Assembly: GCA_037718865.1 (NCBI GenBank)
Contig: JBBJMP010000006.1
Coordinates: 270,142-334,141, forward strand
Direction: 5' to 3'
DNA: 64,000 nt
Source: JADCRZ01 sp037718865
Lineage (GTDB): Bacteria > Bacteroidota > Bacteroidia > Chitinophagales > Chitinophagaceae
Shown here: piece by piece, positions 9,165 to 17,382 of the stretch
Position numbering within the stretch: the stretch's first letter is position 1
Layout of the letters: each line of letters starts with the position of its first letter
Program-made: the position numbers and the translations under genes
Notes under the pieces: generated by a model
The model's database searches: none
What the model saw: the letters and a program-made list of their open reading frames with translations, nothing else
Told to the model about the DNA's origin: nothing

Positions 9165-10472
9165 TCAGATGACCTTCGTAGTACCTGGCCTGGCTATGGG
9201 AGCAGTAGGCCATCGAAGATCCCATGCGTATTTGTTTATATCGGGGCCCAGTGACTGGGTTGAATGAATAGCGTCGTGCCAGGTGATTGCCTGGCCACTG
9301 TACCCAACCATTCTGCTGAGAATGGCAAGCATGGTGCTGTTCGCCATTGTTTCCCCATCATTTATAGCCTTACCATTACGAATGGATGCAAAAAACTCAT
9401 CATGTTCTGCTTGAAACATATTATTCATTTCGCCCGTGTATTTCCAGGGATTTCTGCCAGTAATTTCATATGTACGGCCTATTATGAGCTTAGCATTTCC
9501 CAAGGTGCCGGCAATATCCACTGTATTACGATTCGCACAACCCGTTTGCTGCCGGCAAAAGTGAAAGCCTTTGGCACCATTAGCATACTCATACTCTATC
9601 GCAAAGTGATCATAAATATTACCGTACTTATCATCAATGCGTACCTGGCGGCCTCCTGATCCTATGGCGCTTACAGGCATTTTATCGCCCATGGCCCAAG
9701 CCATCATATCTATGCTGTGAACAGCCTGTTCTACTATAAAATCTCCTGATAACCAATTGTGGTAATACCAGTTTCTCATTTTATACGTCATATCACTCCA
9801 ATCAGCCAGACGGGGTTTATACCATAATTCTCCCCCGTAACGAAAAGAAGAAACGGTCATTACGTTACCGATATCTCCGTTTAGGACTTTACCGAAAGTT
9901 GCCCTGTTTGCAGCATCCCTACGAAAACAAAACCCTGACATTACTGACAAGTTCTTGGCCTTCGCTTTAATTGCCGCAGCCAGAACTTTTCTTACGCCAG
10001 GCGCATCAACTGCAACTGGCTTTTCACAAAAAACATGCTTGCCCGCATCAACTGCAGCCGTAAAATGATCCGGACGAAAACAAGGGGGAGTAGTTAACAA
10101 TACTACGTCGACCCCCGAATCAATTACTTTCTGGAATGCGTCAAATCCAATAAACTTATTTGGTTGGCTTACCTTGACTTTATTGGGCTCCGCCTCTAGC
10201 AATGCAGCGTAAGATTCATTCAGCCGGTCTGCAAAAACATCACCCATTGCTGTAAGCACAACATTAGGATCTGCCTTCAAAGCCTCAAGGGCTGCACCAC
10301 TTCCGCGTCCTCCACAACCAACCAATCCTACTTTTAAAACAGGCTTCTTTGCGCCCGGCACCGCCATAGGGAAACCCATACCATAGGCAACAGAGCTTCC
10401 TATTACCGCAGTTCCTGTATTTTTTAAAAAGGACCGGCGATTGGTATTGCCGGAGGAAGATTTCCTGTCCAT
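9165..10472 (-). CDS. Tat-exported Gfo/Idh/MocA family oxidoreductase
   Basis: The N-terminus has a twin-arginine signal (NRRSFLKNTGTAVIG, RR at residues 12-13). The Rossmann NAD(P)-binding motif VGLVGCGGRGSGAA and the family signature VFCEKPVAVD follow, with an alpha/beta C-terminal domain ending about residue 435. Members oxidise or reduce sugars and inositols with tightly bound NAD(P); exported members in this group often act on the same sugars as DUF1080 proteins. The downstream DUF1080 gene lies on the same strand, separated by the repeat at 9030. The 31-bp gap from the preceding MBL gene suggests co-transcription. The exact substrate cannot be read from the sequence. Confidence 0.9.
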   Translation of the reverse strand: MDRKSSSGNTNRRSFLKNTGTAVIGSSVAYGMGFPMAVPGAKKPVLKVGLVGCGGRGSGAALEALKADPNVVLTAMGDVFADRLNESYAALLEAEPNKVKVSQPNKFIGFDAFQKVIDSGVDVVLLTTPPCFRPDHFTAAVDAGKHVFCEKPVAVDAPGVRKVLAAAIKAKAKNLSVMSGFCFRRDAANRATFGKVLNGDIGNVMTVSSFRYGGELWYKPRLADWSDMTYKMRNWYYHNWLSGDFIVEQAVHSIDMMAWAMGDKMPVSAIGSGGRQVRIDDKYGNIYDHFAIEYEYANGAKGFHFCRQQTGCANRNTVDIAGTLGNAKLIIGRTYEITGRNPWKYTGEMNNMFQAEHDEFFASIRNGKAINDGETMANSTMLAILSRMVGYSGQAITWHDAIHSTQSLGPDINKYAWDLRWPTAPIARPGTTKVI

Positions 10473-10503
10473 GGTTATTTGAGTTGGTTACATTAAATAA
10501 TTG

Positions 10504-11592
10504 TCAGTGCCTGCTTTTAGTATCAAAGACCCGTTCATGCCCGGTTGCAGGAATGCTTACCGTATATTTCTTACCGTCTGGCGCAACGGTGAGTTTAACA
10601 TAGTTGGCATTGCAGGTGGCTTTTAAATTGGCAATATGTTCTTCATTGGTATTGTACCCTGAATCCTGACGGATGTTTTTATGTAACTGATATTGTGCCT
10701 GGATGGAGGGCGTGTTACGTAGAGCGTTAATTGTTTCCGGGCCGCATCCTTTTTGGGTGCCATTGCCCATAATGCTGACCGTTGGTGCCAGTGCTTTGAT
10801 AAGGATAGGGTTATTACTCTGATCCAGCCCATGATGGTTGACCTGGTAAACATCCACAGTTCCGACCAGGTTCCGGGGGCAGACCAGGTTTTTTTCGATA
10901 TTCCACGTCAGGTCGCCACCATCAAAAAAACGGAACGGCCCGTAATTCATTACCAGCACCTGGCTATTGGCATTATCCGACTTATCGACGGCTTTATCCA
11001 AAACCGTGTCGCAGCCATTCATTGGGGCGGGTGAGTGAATAACCGGTACAAAATGTTTATCGGCACCTACAAACTGAACGGCTAATTTCTGAAATCCGCG
11101 CGGTAAATTTTTAAGATTGATGGTAGCACCCGGTTTGATTAAAGAACGGCTTTTAACCGTCATACTTTTATAAGCCTGTATATTGCCGGCGAAGTTTTTA
11201 TCTGCCAACAGGCTGTCTGCAATCCCTTTGTCTAATACTTCCAAAATAGGAATTTTAGCGGCCAATGAAGCAGCTCCGCCAAAATGATCATTGTGCCAGT
11301 GCGTGATAACCAAGTGATCGATTTGTTTAAGTCGGGCAACATGATGGGCAACTTCGTAAATGCGATCAGCATCACGCCCGCCGGGATTGCCGGCATCTAT
11401 TAAAATTGATTCGCCCGAGGGTGTTACAATCAAGGTAGCCGCGCCTCCTTCCGTATCTATCCAATATATGGTTAGGTTAGCCGGAGCCATCGTGTGATTT
11501 TTAAACTGGTTCTTGCTTGGTATTGCTGAACCAACTAATATTAGAACAGCTATTGAAAGCAGTCCCTTGAATAAGCATTTAAATTTTTTCAT
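10504..11592 (-). CDS. Secreted metallo-beta-lactamase-fold hydrolase (ComEC/Rec2-type domain)
   Basis: A signal peptide (FKGLLSIAVLILVGSAIPS) precedes an MBL domain with the metal motif HWHNDH (His98, His100, Asp102, His103). The further ligand region FRFFDGGDLTWN and the later NHHGLDQSNN motif are like those of soluble ComEC C-terminal homologues. The strand ILIDAGNPGG opens the fold. The domain supports a two-metal hydrolase acting in the periplasm. Neither the substrate nor a connection with the adjacent sugar enzymes can be shown, although spacing to the oxidoreductase is only 31 bp. The 362-aa length is ordinary. Confidence 0.85.
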   Translation of the reverse strand: MKKFKCLFKGLLSIAVLILVGSAIPSKNQFKNHTMAPANLTIYWIDTEGGAATLIVTPSGESILIDAGNPGGRDADRIYEVAHHVARLKQIDHLVITHWHNDHFGGAASLAAKIPILEVLDKGIADSLLADKNFAGNIQAYKSMTVKSRSLIKPGATINLKNLPRGFQKLAVQFVGADKHFVPVIHSPAPMNGCDTVLDKAVDKSDNANSQVLVMNYGPFRFFDGGDLTWNIEKNLVCPRNLVGTVDVYQVNHHGLDQSNNPILIKALAPTVSIMGNGTQKGCGPETINALRNTPSIQAQYQLHKNIRQDSGYNTNEEHIANLKATCNANYVKLTVAPDGKKYTVSIPATGHERVFDTKSRH

Positions 11593-11725
11593 ATAATAGT
11601 CGTGCGGAAAAACCTGCGTTCTGTGACCAGGTTTGAATCATGAAAGGATGCGTTATGTACCACCGCTATAATGAGACATGGCCAAGGGTAAACGGCAAAA
11701 ATCATTTTTTCCTTGAACCATCATT

Positions 11726-12259
11726 TCATTTTTTCTTTTTGAGCATGCTTGGCATTTCCTTTACCTGCTCGAAGCGCCAATGCTCGACAGCCATGCCGTC
11801 TTTAAGTCTTACCACATTTACTGATTTTGATTCAATTCTGGTGTTTGCGGGTATTCCCCACGAATCATCGATAATGGTACCGGTGAGCTTAACCATATCA
11901 AAGGAATAATCGTTATCGTTGGCCTGAGCAATTATATCCATTTTAAGGTCCTTAAAATGCTTATGCATATCACCGATGTCCGCTTTCAGTGAATCTAACC
12001 CTCTAACCTCTCTGCCGCCCCGGCCTGAATGGTCAATGAAATCTTTCGATATAAAACTATCGAGCTTGCTTACGTCTCCTGTTTCAGCAGCCCTGTATAC
12101 CTCCCTGGTGTTGGCCTTGATCTTCTCGTTTTGCGAAGTATTCATGTTTTCTTCAGAAGCATTCATCTTTCCTTCCTCGGAAGTATTATTTCCGGCATCC
12201 GTGCATGCTACTGAATTGCATAATAATGTTATTGCTGCGGCAACGAGTAATTTTTTCAT
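11726..12259 (-). CDS. SnoaL/NTF2-like lipoprotein
   Basis: The N-terminus is a lipoprotein signal (MKKLLVAAAITLLCNSVACTD, modified Cys at residue 19). After a low-complexity linker rich in Asn, Ser and Glu, residues 50-170 show the cone-shaped NTF2 pattern (VYRAAETGDVSKLDSFISKDFIDHSGRG, then VKLTGTIIDDSWGIPANTRIESKSVNVVRLKDGMAVEHWRF). Members bind small hydrophobic ligands or act as ester cyclases, and function varies too much to assign. It probably faces the periplasm or outer membrane. The gene is monocistronic, with about 130 bp to the MBL gene on its left. Confidence 0.75.
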   Translation of the reverse strand: MKKLLVAAAITLLCNSVACTDAGNNTSEEGKMNASEENMNTSQNEKIKANTREVYRAAETGDVSKLDSFISKDFIDHSGRGGREVRGLDSLKADIGDMHKHFKDLKMDIIAQANDNDYSFDMVKLTGTIIDDSWGIPANTRIESKSVNVVRLKDGMAVEHWRFEQVKEMPSMLKKKK

Positions 12260-12867
12260 TCTGGTAAATTTTAATAATGATTAAATCAATTCAAATGAAG
12301 TAGTCAAATTGTGCGGAGGAGGTAAAGACTAATCGAAGGATAATAGGTAAAACCGATTATACAAATGTATTCTTATTTTTTAAGAGTATCATTTTTCGCT
12401 TCCTATATTGGAATGATCAACAACTTCTTCAATAGCATCTGCACGGTTGTCTGATCTAATATATGAAGTTGCCGTATAAGTTTCCTAAAATTGGCAGATA
12501 AACGACCGGGGACACCGTTGGTTAATCGGCCAGCCATAAAACAGTTCCTATCTTGATAATTCAGGCAAATGACTGACACAAGAATGGATTACAGTATATA
12601 AATATGGGATATGCATTACCGTCAATGTTCTTCCCCAAGACAGGTTGTTGATATAATAGTAAATAATCTTTCAGCGAAAAATTGTTTTAGTAAATATCGC
12701 CCATTGTTCTTATCGGTGAAGACCTAAAAGGGAAGCTTTCCCAAAACCTGACCGTCAAAACATGTACAAACCGCAGTTATTGCAAATCGGTTTCGCTTGC
12801 CGGCAGGATCCAGTTTCAGATCTCTATGCGCTTGATCTAATTTAGGGATTGCTAAAACGCATAATTT
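12260..12867. other. Gene-poor interval
   Basis: I see no convincing gene in these 608 bases on either strand. A short palindrome (GGGAAGCTTTCCC, 12730-12742) is the only clear structure. A minus-strand frame covering 12724-13092 overlaps the real gene at 12868 and is probably a shadow. The interval must contain the divergent promoters of the genes at 12259 and 12868. Confidence 0.5.
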
Positions 12868-13407
12868 ATGAAAAAGATCTTTTTGGCAATTGCCGTATTT
12901 ATTTTTGTACCGTCTGTGTGGAATGAATGTTTTAACCAATCGAAAAAAACGATCCCAACAAACTTTCTCAGCGTATTTGCCGGCGTGGAATTGAATACCA
13001 CGAGTATGCTCGCGGGTGTCGAGTTTGAACCAGTGATATGGAAAACAAATAGATTTGCTTTGGGAATAAAAGGCACTTGGATATTTGAACATGGTAACGG
13101 CAACATGATAGTATACGTCCCATCTGGTTCCGGCTCCTCCTCATTTTTGGCGGTGATGCCCACGGTTCAATATTTTACCTTTCCGCATAGTATAAACAAT
13201 CGCAGATTCTTTTTGCATTCCGGTTTGGGTGTTGGGTGGAGACACGAAAGTGATAAGGGGCAAGACTACCGGTCCCTAACAAGTTTCGAAGCCGGGTTCG
13301 GATTACAATTTGATCTGGGTGCCCATACAAACATGAAGTGGACAAACACAGTCCTTTTTGCAGGTCGGGGAGGTATTGCGTTGACTAAGATTTCCCTGGG
13401 CTTTTAG
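12868..13407 (+). CDS. Putative outer-membrane beta-barrel protein (179 aa)
   Basis: The start MKKIFLAIAVFIFVPSVWNECF resembles a signal peptide. The rest alternates polar and hydrophobic residues in strands (FLSVFAGVELNTTSMLAGVEFEPVIW, FFLHSGLGVGWRHES, TSFEAGFGLQFDLG) and ends in a C-terminal Phe, as beta-barrel outer-membrane proteins do. Homologous proteins are often just called hypothetical. No partner genes are near. The fold call is an inference from the pattern, and no ligand or role is implied. Confidence 0.6.
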   Translation: MKKIFLAIAVFIFVPSVWNECFNQSKKTIPTNFLSVFAGVELNTTSMLAGVEFEPVIWKTNRFALGIKGTWIFEHGNGNMIVYVPSGSGSSSFLAVMPTVQYFTFPHSINNRRFFLHSGLGVGWRHESDKGQDYRSLTSFEAGFGLQFDLGAHTNMKWTNTVLFAGRGGIALTKISLGF

Positions 13408-13456
13408 GGGAAGGCAGCTGGGGTATGCTTCGACGTTATATAGGAATATAATACGA

Positions 13457-14122
13457 TTAGTTATCCTTTGCCTTTCTATTCTCTGTTCCTTTTGATCCCC
13501 CTCTGTTAAGCGCTTTGATGGTGGCAAACCGGATTTTCAGTTTTGCTATCTTGAGATTGTCTTTTGAGGCAAGATCTTTTTCGACTTCGTTCTTTCTTGT
13601 GTCAAGGGCTTCGTAAAGAACTTTTATCTCATCCCAATCTTCTCTTGTATAAGTATTCTTTTTATCCGCCACCGTGTTTACAAAGTTGTCATATACACTG
13701 AGAATATTTTCTGCGTTAACATAATTGAACTGCATGTCGGAGCCCATTTTCCCCTGCCCGAACAGGCTGTTTCTCAGTATTTGCCTGTAATCATTTGCGT
13801 TATTTTTATCTTTAGCTTCTTTTATTTTGGCTGTATATGCCACTTTCATTGTTTCATACTGGTCTTTGCTTTCTTCCAAAGTTTTCCTGTCAGCTTCACT
13901 CAGTGCTGATTCAGTAGCCTTTAATTCTGTCAGTCTTGCCTGGTATCCGCGATCAATGGCTGCCCAGTAAGCGTTCGTATATTCAGGGGTTGTTTGATTA
14001 ACTGAGTCCACATACTGACTCAGGGTTTCAGCATCCTGTTTTGCCTCGTTGGCAGCATTGTTGCAGGCAGGGAATAGTGCTAATAAAAGTGCAGATGTAA
14101 ATAGAAGGATACAATTTTTCAT
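13457..14122 (-). CDS. Helical lipoprotein, function unknown (221 aa)
   Basis: A lipoprotein signal is clear (MKNCILLFTSALLLALFPACNN, Cys at residue 20). The mature part is strongly charged and predicted helical (TELKATESALSEADRKTLEESKDQYETMKVAYTAKIKEAKDK), with regular spacing of Leu, Ala and Glu. The tail is basic (GGSKGTENRKAKDN). I do not recognise a named family. It converges with the barrel protein at 12868 and has no operon partner. Envelope location is reasonably sure; function is not known. Confidence 0.65.
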   Translation of the reverse strand: MKNCILLFTSALLLALFPACNNAANEAKQDAETLSQYVDSVNQTTPEYTNAYWAAIDRGYQARLTELKATESALSEADRKTLEESKDQYETMKVAYTAKIKEAKDKNNANDYRQILRNSLFGQGKMGSDMQFNYVNAENILSVYDNFVNTVADKKNTYTREDWDEIKVLYEALDTRKNEVEKDLASKDNLKIAKLKIRFATIKALNRGGSKGTENRKAKDN

Positions 14123-14568
14123 TGTAAATGGATTTTTTGGCGTTTTAAATTTGCAACAGCTTTTACCAATTCAATTAAATGCGTTCAAAACGCAGTCTTG
14201 TTATATTGTCTGGAGAAACCTGATGCTACAATTCTAATAGGGTGTAATGTACCTCATCCGCAATGATTTCAATAATATTTAGGAATAGATGTCATGTAAA
14301 AATCGTAAGTAAAGCAATAGGTGAAATTTACAAAGGTGGTAAATATGACATACGACTATTTGGGAGGCACGAAAAAGTATACGTTGTTGAATACTTCGAG
14401 TTCACCTTATTGTAAGATTTTGGCCCCAATTTCAAAAAATGAAAGAATATTATCATTTTATCAGCCTTACAGATTCGCCTTAAATTAAGTAATATTAATA
14501 CGATTGTTCAGTTTACAGGGGTTAATATGCAATTTTTTTAATCGCTCACTTTTTAAAAATTTAAAAAC
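14123..14568. other. Intergenic region with divergent promoters
   Basis: No gene is supported in these 446 bases. The region is AT-rich near 14500-14568, just before the lipoprotein remnant at 14569, and includes ATTTAAAAACATG leading into its start codon. It separates two divergently read genes and presumably carries both promoters; I cannot place them firmly. Confidence 0.5.
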
Positions 14569-15050
14569 ATGAAAAAATTAAACTTCCGTTTGACAATGAC
14601 GCTATCTGGTTTAATTATGATATTTATGTTTACCCGTTGTGAGAAGGAGGCTCAACCGGATCAGGATTTCAACCTGGATGTTTCACTGAGGGGCGGCAAA
14701 GTTTTGGTCATATTAAGTTCAGGCAGGATGATGATCCAGCAAAAATCATTGATTTAGGCATCAAGGTCCATAATCTCGCACCTAACCATTCATACCTGCT
14801 GCAAAGGGCCGTTGATGATGTCAATGTGGTTGATGGTAACTGCACCAGTGTCTCATGGCTTACTCTGGGAAAAGGATTAACACCTCAGGCAATTCTAACT
14901 AATGCCCGGGGTGAAGGTAAAGAGGATTTATGGCGTGATATAACTGCCATTCCATCCGGGTCAAGGTTTGATATCCATTTCCAGGTTATTGACGCTGTTA
15001 GTATGGCCGTTGTTTTAACGAGTGATTGTTATCACTACACAGTAAGGTAG
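14569..15050 (+). pseudogene. Frameshifted lipoprotein-type gene
   Basis: Residues 1-47 (MKKLNFRLTMTLSGLIMIFMF, then TRCEKE with a probable lipid-modified Cys, then FNLDVSLRGGK) are in one frame. A second frame continues without a break in sense from about 14707 (GHIKFRQDDDPAKIIDLGI, VHNLAPNHSYLLQRAVD, SGSRFDIHFQV) to the stop at 15050. A single-base indel near 14700-14710 joins the two into a protein of about 160 aa. The join is inferred from sense on both sides, not from a homologue. The family is not known to me. It could be a real decayed gene or a sequencing error. Confidence 0.6.
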
Positions 15051-15383
15051 CCACTCTTTCAATCGGAATTTCTTCTTTTTAAGAACTCTTGTTGATTGAT
15101 TTTCTTTAGTTTGAGGACTACACTGTAAGGAAAAGTCCGCAAGAATCAGGTTTACGAAAAGGTGAAAGGCGAATATTTTTGCTGCATAAATTTAACCTAT
15201 GCATCTTCCATCCGTTACAGCAGTTTTAATCTGCGTGCTGGCCTACTAATATCAGCCCCCACGACGCTCCTTAAGGCTGATTTGATTTAAAATGATAGGA
15301 TACGAAAATTTTCCTGAGATTCAGTGTAGTAGCTATTTTGGAATAAAAAGACATTCATTTGAACGCCTTTTTGTAGCTCGAAT

Positions 15384-15466
15384 GTGGCCTCGACATGACT
15401 TAATTTACTTTTGAAAATCAATACTTTATAGTTCTTCTGTAAAAAATAGGAAAATGTGTAAAGCAA
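15384..15466 (+). repeat. Degenerate island end (attachment-like) copy
   Basis: GTGGCCTCGACA at 15384-15395 matches the first 12 of 14 bases of the tRNA-Arg end found at 44864 and 63947. The following 75 bases align with 44878-44960, including two GTAAAACAT-like motifs at 15439 and 15458. Those motifs have the same 19-base spacing and the same distance of about 55 from the core as at 44864. This looks like the left end of an older related element. Confidence 0.6.
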
Positions 15467-15649
15467 TTCTCAATTGGCTCTTTCCCCAGGAGATGCTGAA
15501 TTATCGGTTATTAAAATAAGGTTTAACAGTATAATACTTATTCAGAGAGAAAATTTACTAATGTTCATTGGGGGTTCTTATAAAAGTTTCATAATTGCTG
15601 ATTCAGGTTTATGTATTAAATGCAAGCGTCATATTTTACCAGTAAACGA

Positions 15650-15687
15650 AAAAGAGCAAATTGAAAGTATTTTCAATTTGCTCTTTT
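15650..15687. terminator. 17-bp perfect hairpin, terminator-like
   Basis: AAAAGAGCAAATTGAAA at 15650-15666 is repeated as its exact complement at 15671-15687, with the 4-base loop GTAT. Run-off A and T tracts on the two sides would make it a bidirectional terminator. No intact gene ends beside it, so it may be a relic of a lost gene or of the island end upstream. Confidence 0.55.
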
Positions 15688-16026
15688 CTGAATCAACTTT
15701 TTGGAGAGATAGTCATTTCCCAATATGGATGCCTCAACAGTTCCAACGACTCTAGTTTCTGCTGAAGAAATTGTGTATTATCTTTAAACGAAACACACTC
15801 ATTCTTGTGATCTTGCGTTTGAGAACTGTTCAGGAGTTCTGGAGCTTAAATTAAAGACCTTTCCTTTTGGCACCTGCTAATAAACATGGCAAACCTCCCA
15901 GCAAAGGGAATCTGGCTGTACTAAAGGAATGACCTTCCTGTATAGTGATGAATAGGAAAACTTAAAGTAGCAACCATTAAATACGTTAAGTTTTAGATTT
16001 ATACTAAATAGCGAGGAATATTTTAT

Positions 16027-16587
16027 TTAATAGGTGATGCTGCCATCTAACGTAGCGGTTACTGTAGGAGATTTACTGGTTCCCTTAGACGTCACTTTAT
16101 AGGTGCCTGTTGCTCCTGCATACTTTCCCGAGCCGCCTGTGATAGTATGGGTGTTAAATACCTGGAAATTACCGTTGGCATCCGGACCAGGAATATATCC
16201 GCTGATTGTTGAAAATATCTGGTCTCCATTTTCAGCAGTAATTGTGTCTGTACCACTGGTTATTTCAGGCGAAGCGGTCACATCTACTGTTACATCACTT
16301 TCATAGGTGGCCTTCCCAAAAGGCGTACCCGATCCTGTACCTGTGACCCGGATTTGTTCAAGTACACCCGGGGAAGGTGGTACGATAAGCATTACACTTG
16401 CTACAAATTCACCTTTTAAAGGGACTGTCTTTTTATTATTATCTTCTTTATGGCAACTGCTGATTAGCAGCGTTATGCCTGCGAGCAAAAGAACAAGGCA
16501 ATACTTAGAGAATGACCTTGGATTAAAGGAGTGACGAAGAGAAGAACTCAGAACTAATAAGTTTTTAGTGTTTGATACTTGTTTCAT
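16027..16587 (-). CDS. Lipoprotein with allene-oxide-cyclase-like barrel
   Basis: I start at 16587 (MKQVSNTKNLLVL), which gives a long N-terminus before a lipoprotein signal (CLVLLLAGITLLISSCHKED). The mature domain of about 140 residues has repeated short strands and the pattern GTGSGTPFGKATYESDVTVDV, then ISGYIPGPDANGNFQVFNTHTITGGSGKYAGATGTYKVT. That pattern is typical of allene-oxide-cyclase-barrel or dirigent-like domains, whose bacterial members have no defined reaction. The longer frame to 16626 adds 13 residues without support. It lies next to the two-component genes but is separated by about 115 bp. Confidence 0.7.
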   Translation of the reverse strand: MKQVSNTKNLLVLSSSLRHSFNPRSFSKYCLVLLLAGITLLISSCHKEDNNKKTVPLKGEFVASVMLIVPPSPGVLEQIRVTGTGSGTPFGKATYESDVTVDVTASPEITSGTDTITAENGDQIFSTISGYIPGPDANGNFQVFNTHTITGGSGKYAGATGTYKVTSKGTSKSPTVTATLDGSITY

Positions 16588-16704
16588 GATCGATGTTTTA
16601 ATTATTATAAATATTTGACGAAACAAATATGGCCCTGTTTCTAAATCAATACAATACGCTTTTTGAGTGATACCGTTGGGAGGAAAAACTCGGATCAGAC
16701 TGCT

Positions 16705-17331
16705 TCAGACAATTCTTTCGCGGAGTACTTTGGCGATGGCTTCTTTGCCACAGTTTACATGCAGCTTAGGGTAAATATTTTTGAGGTGTGTGCGTGCAGT
16801 ATCAAACGAAATATTTAATTCGGAGGCAATAATTTTTATACTATAACCTTTTATAAGCAACTGCAATATTTCCCTTTCCCTTGTGGTTAAATGATACTGT
16901 TGTGCGGATGATTTTATTTCAAAGCTCTGTAACACGCGTCTGGCAATAGCTGGCGACATTGGCGCCCCTCCTTCCATCACATCATTGATGGCTTCAAATA
17001 GTTTAAATGGAGAAGTTTTTTTTAGAATGTACCCGTTGGCGCCCGCACAGAGGCTGCTGAATAAATTTTCATCATTTTCGAACATGGTGTACATGATAAT
17101 GAATGTTTGCGGCCTGGCTTCTTTTATTTCTGTTACCGCCTGAATGCCTGTTTTGCCGGGCATATTTATATCCATGATGACCACATCGGGTTTATAGCGG
17201 CGGATGATGGCCGCAGCATCCATTGCATTGGCATAGTTTCCAATTATGGTATAATCGTTGCTGTTGCCAAGCAGTACTACGAGGGAATTTCTTAACTGGT
17301 CGTCGTCTTCAAATATGATGATGTCTGGCAT
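16705..17331 (-). CDS. LuxR/NarL-family response regulator
   Basis: A receiver domain with phosphoacceptor Asp54 (VVIMDINMPGKTG), acidic pocket (FEDDD) and conserved Lys (YILKKTSP) is joined to a C-terminal LuxR HTH (LTTREREILQLLIKGYSIKIIASELNISFDTARTHLKNIYPKL). The family binds DNA as a dimer when phosphorylated. It lies 51 bp downstream of the sensor kinase at 17383 on the same strand and is almost certainly its partner. Targets are not evident in the window. The 208-aa length is standard. Confidence 0.92.
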   Translation of the reverse strand: MPDIIIFEDDDQLRNSLVVLLGNSNDYTIIGNYANAMDAAAIIRRYKPDVVIMDINMPGKTGIQAVTEIKEARPQTFIIMYTMFENDENLFSSLCAGANGYILKKTSPFKLFEAINDVMEGGAPMSPAIARRVLQSFEIKSSAQQYHLTTREREILQLLIKGYSIKIIASELNISFDTARTHLKNIYPKLHVNCGKEAIAKVLRERIV

Positions 17332-17382
17332 TTTACTTTATTGCCTGCATTTAAGGAATGTATAAATTTTGTAACCTTAAAA

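Larger units (their letters stand above)
15051..16026. other. Gene-poor interval with island-end-like sequence and a hairpin
   Basis: No firm gene is present in these 976 bases. The interval contains a sequence matching the end of the right-hand island (15384-15466) and a 17-bp hairpin (15650-15687), both listed separately. A frame at 15474-15755 has a TTG start and is crossed by the hairpin, so it is not called. The region separates ordinary genes on the left from the sensor kinase and mobile remnants on the right. Confidence 0.5.

Noticed and set aside
12724..13163. Two minus-strand frames opposite the barrel protein
   Set aside because: They overlap a signal-peptide-bearing gene on the other strand and have no family-like sequence.
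15474..15755. Plus-strand frame of 93 codons
   Set aside because: It begins with TTG, lacks a recognisable family, and a 17-bp perfect hairpin runs through its middle.
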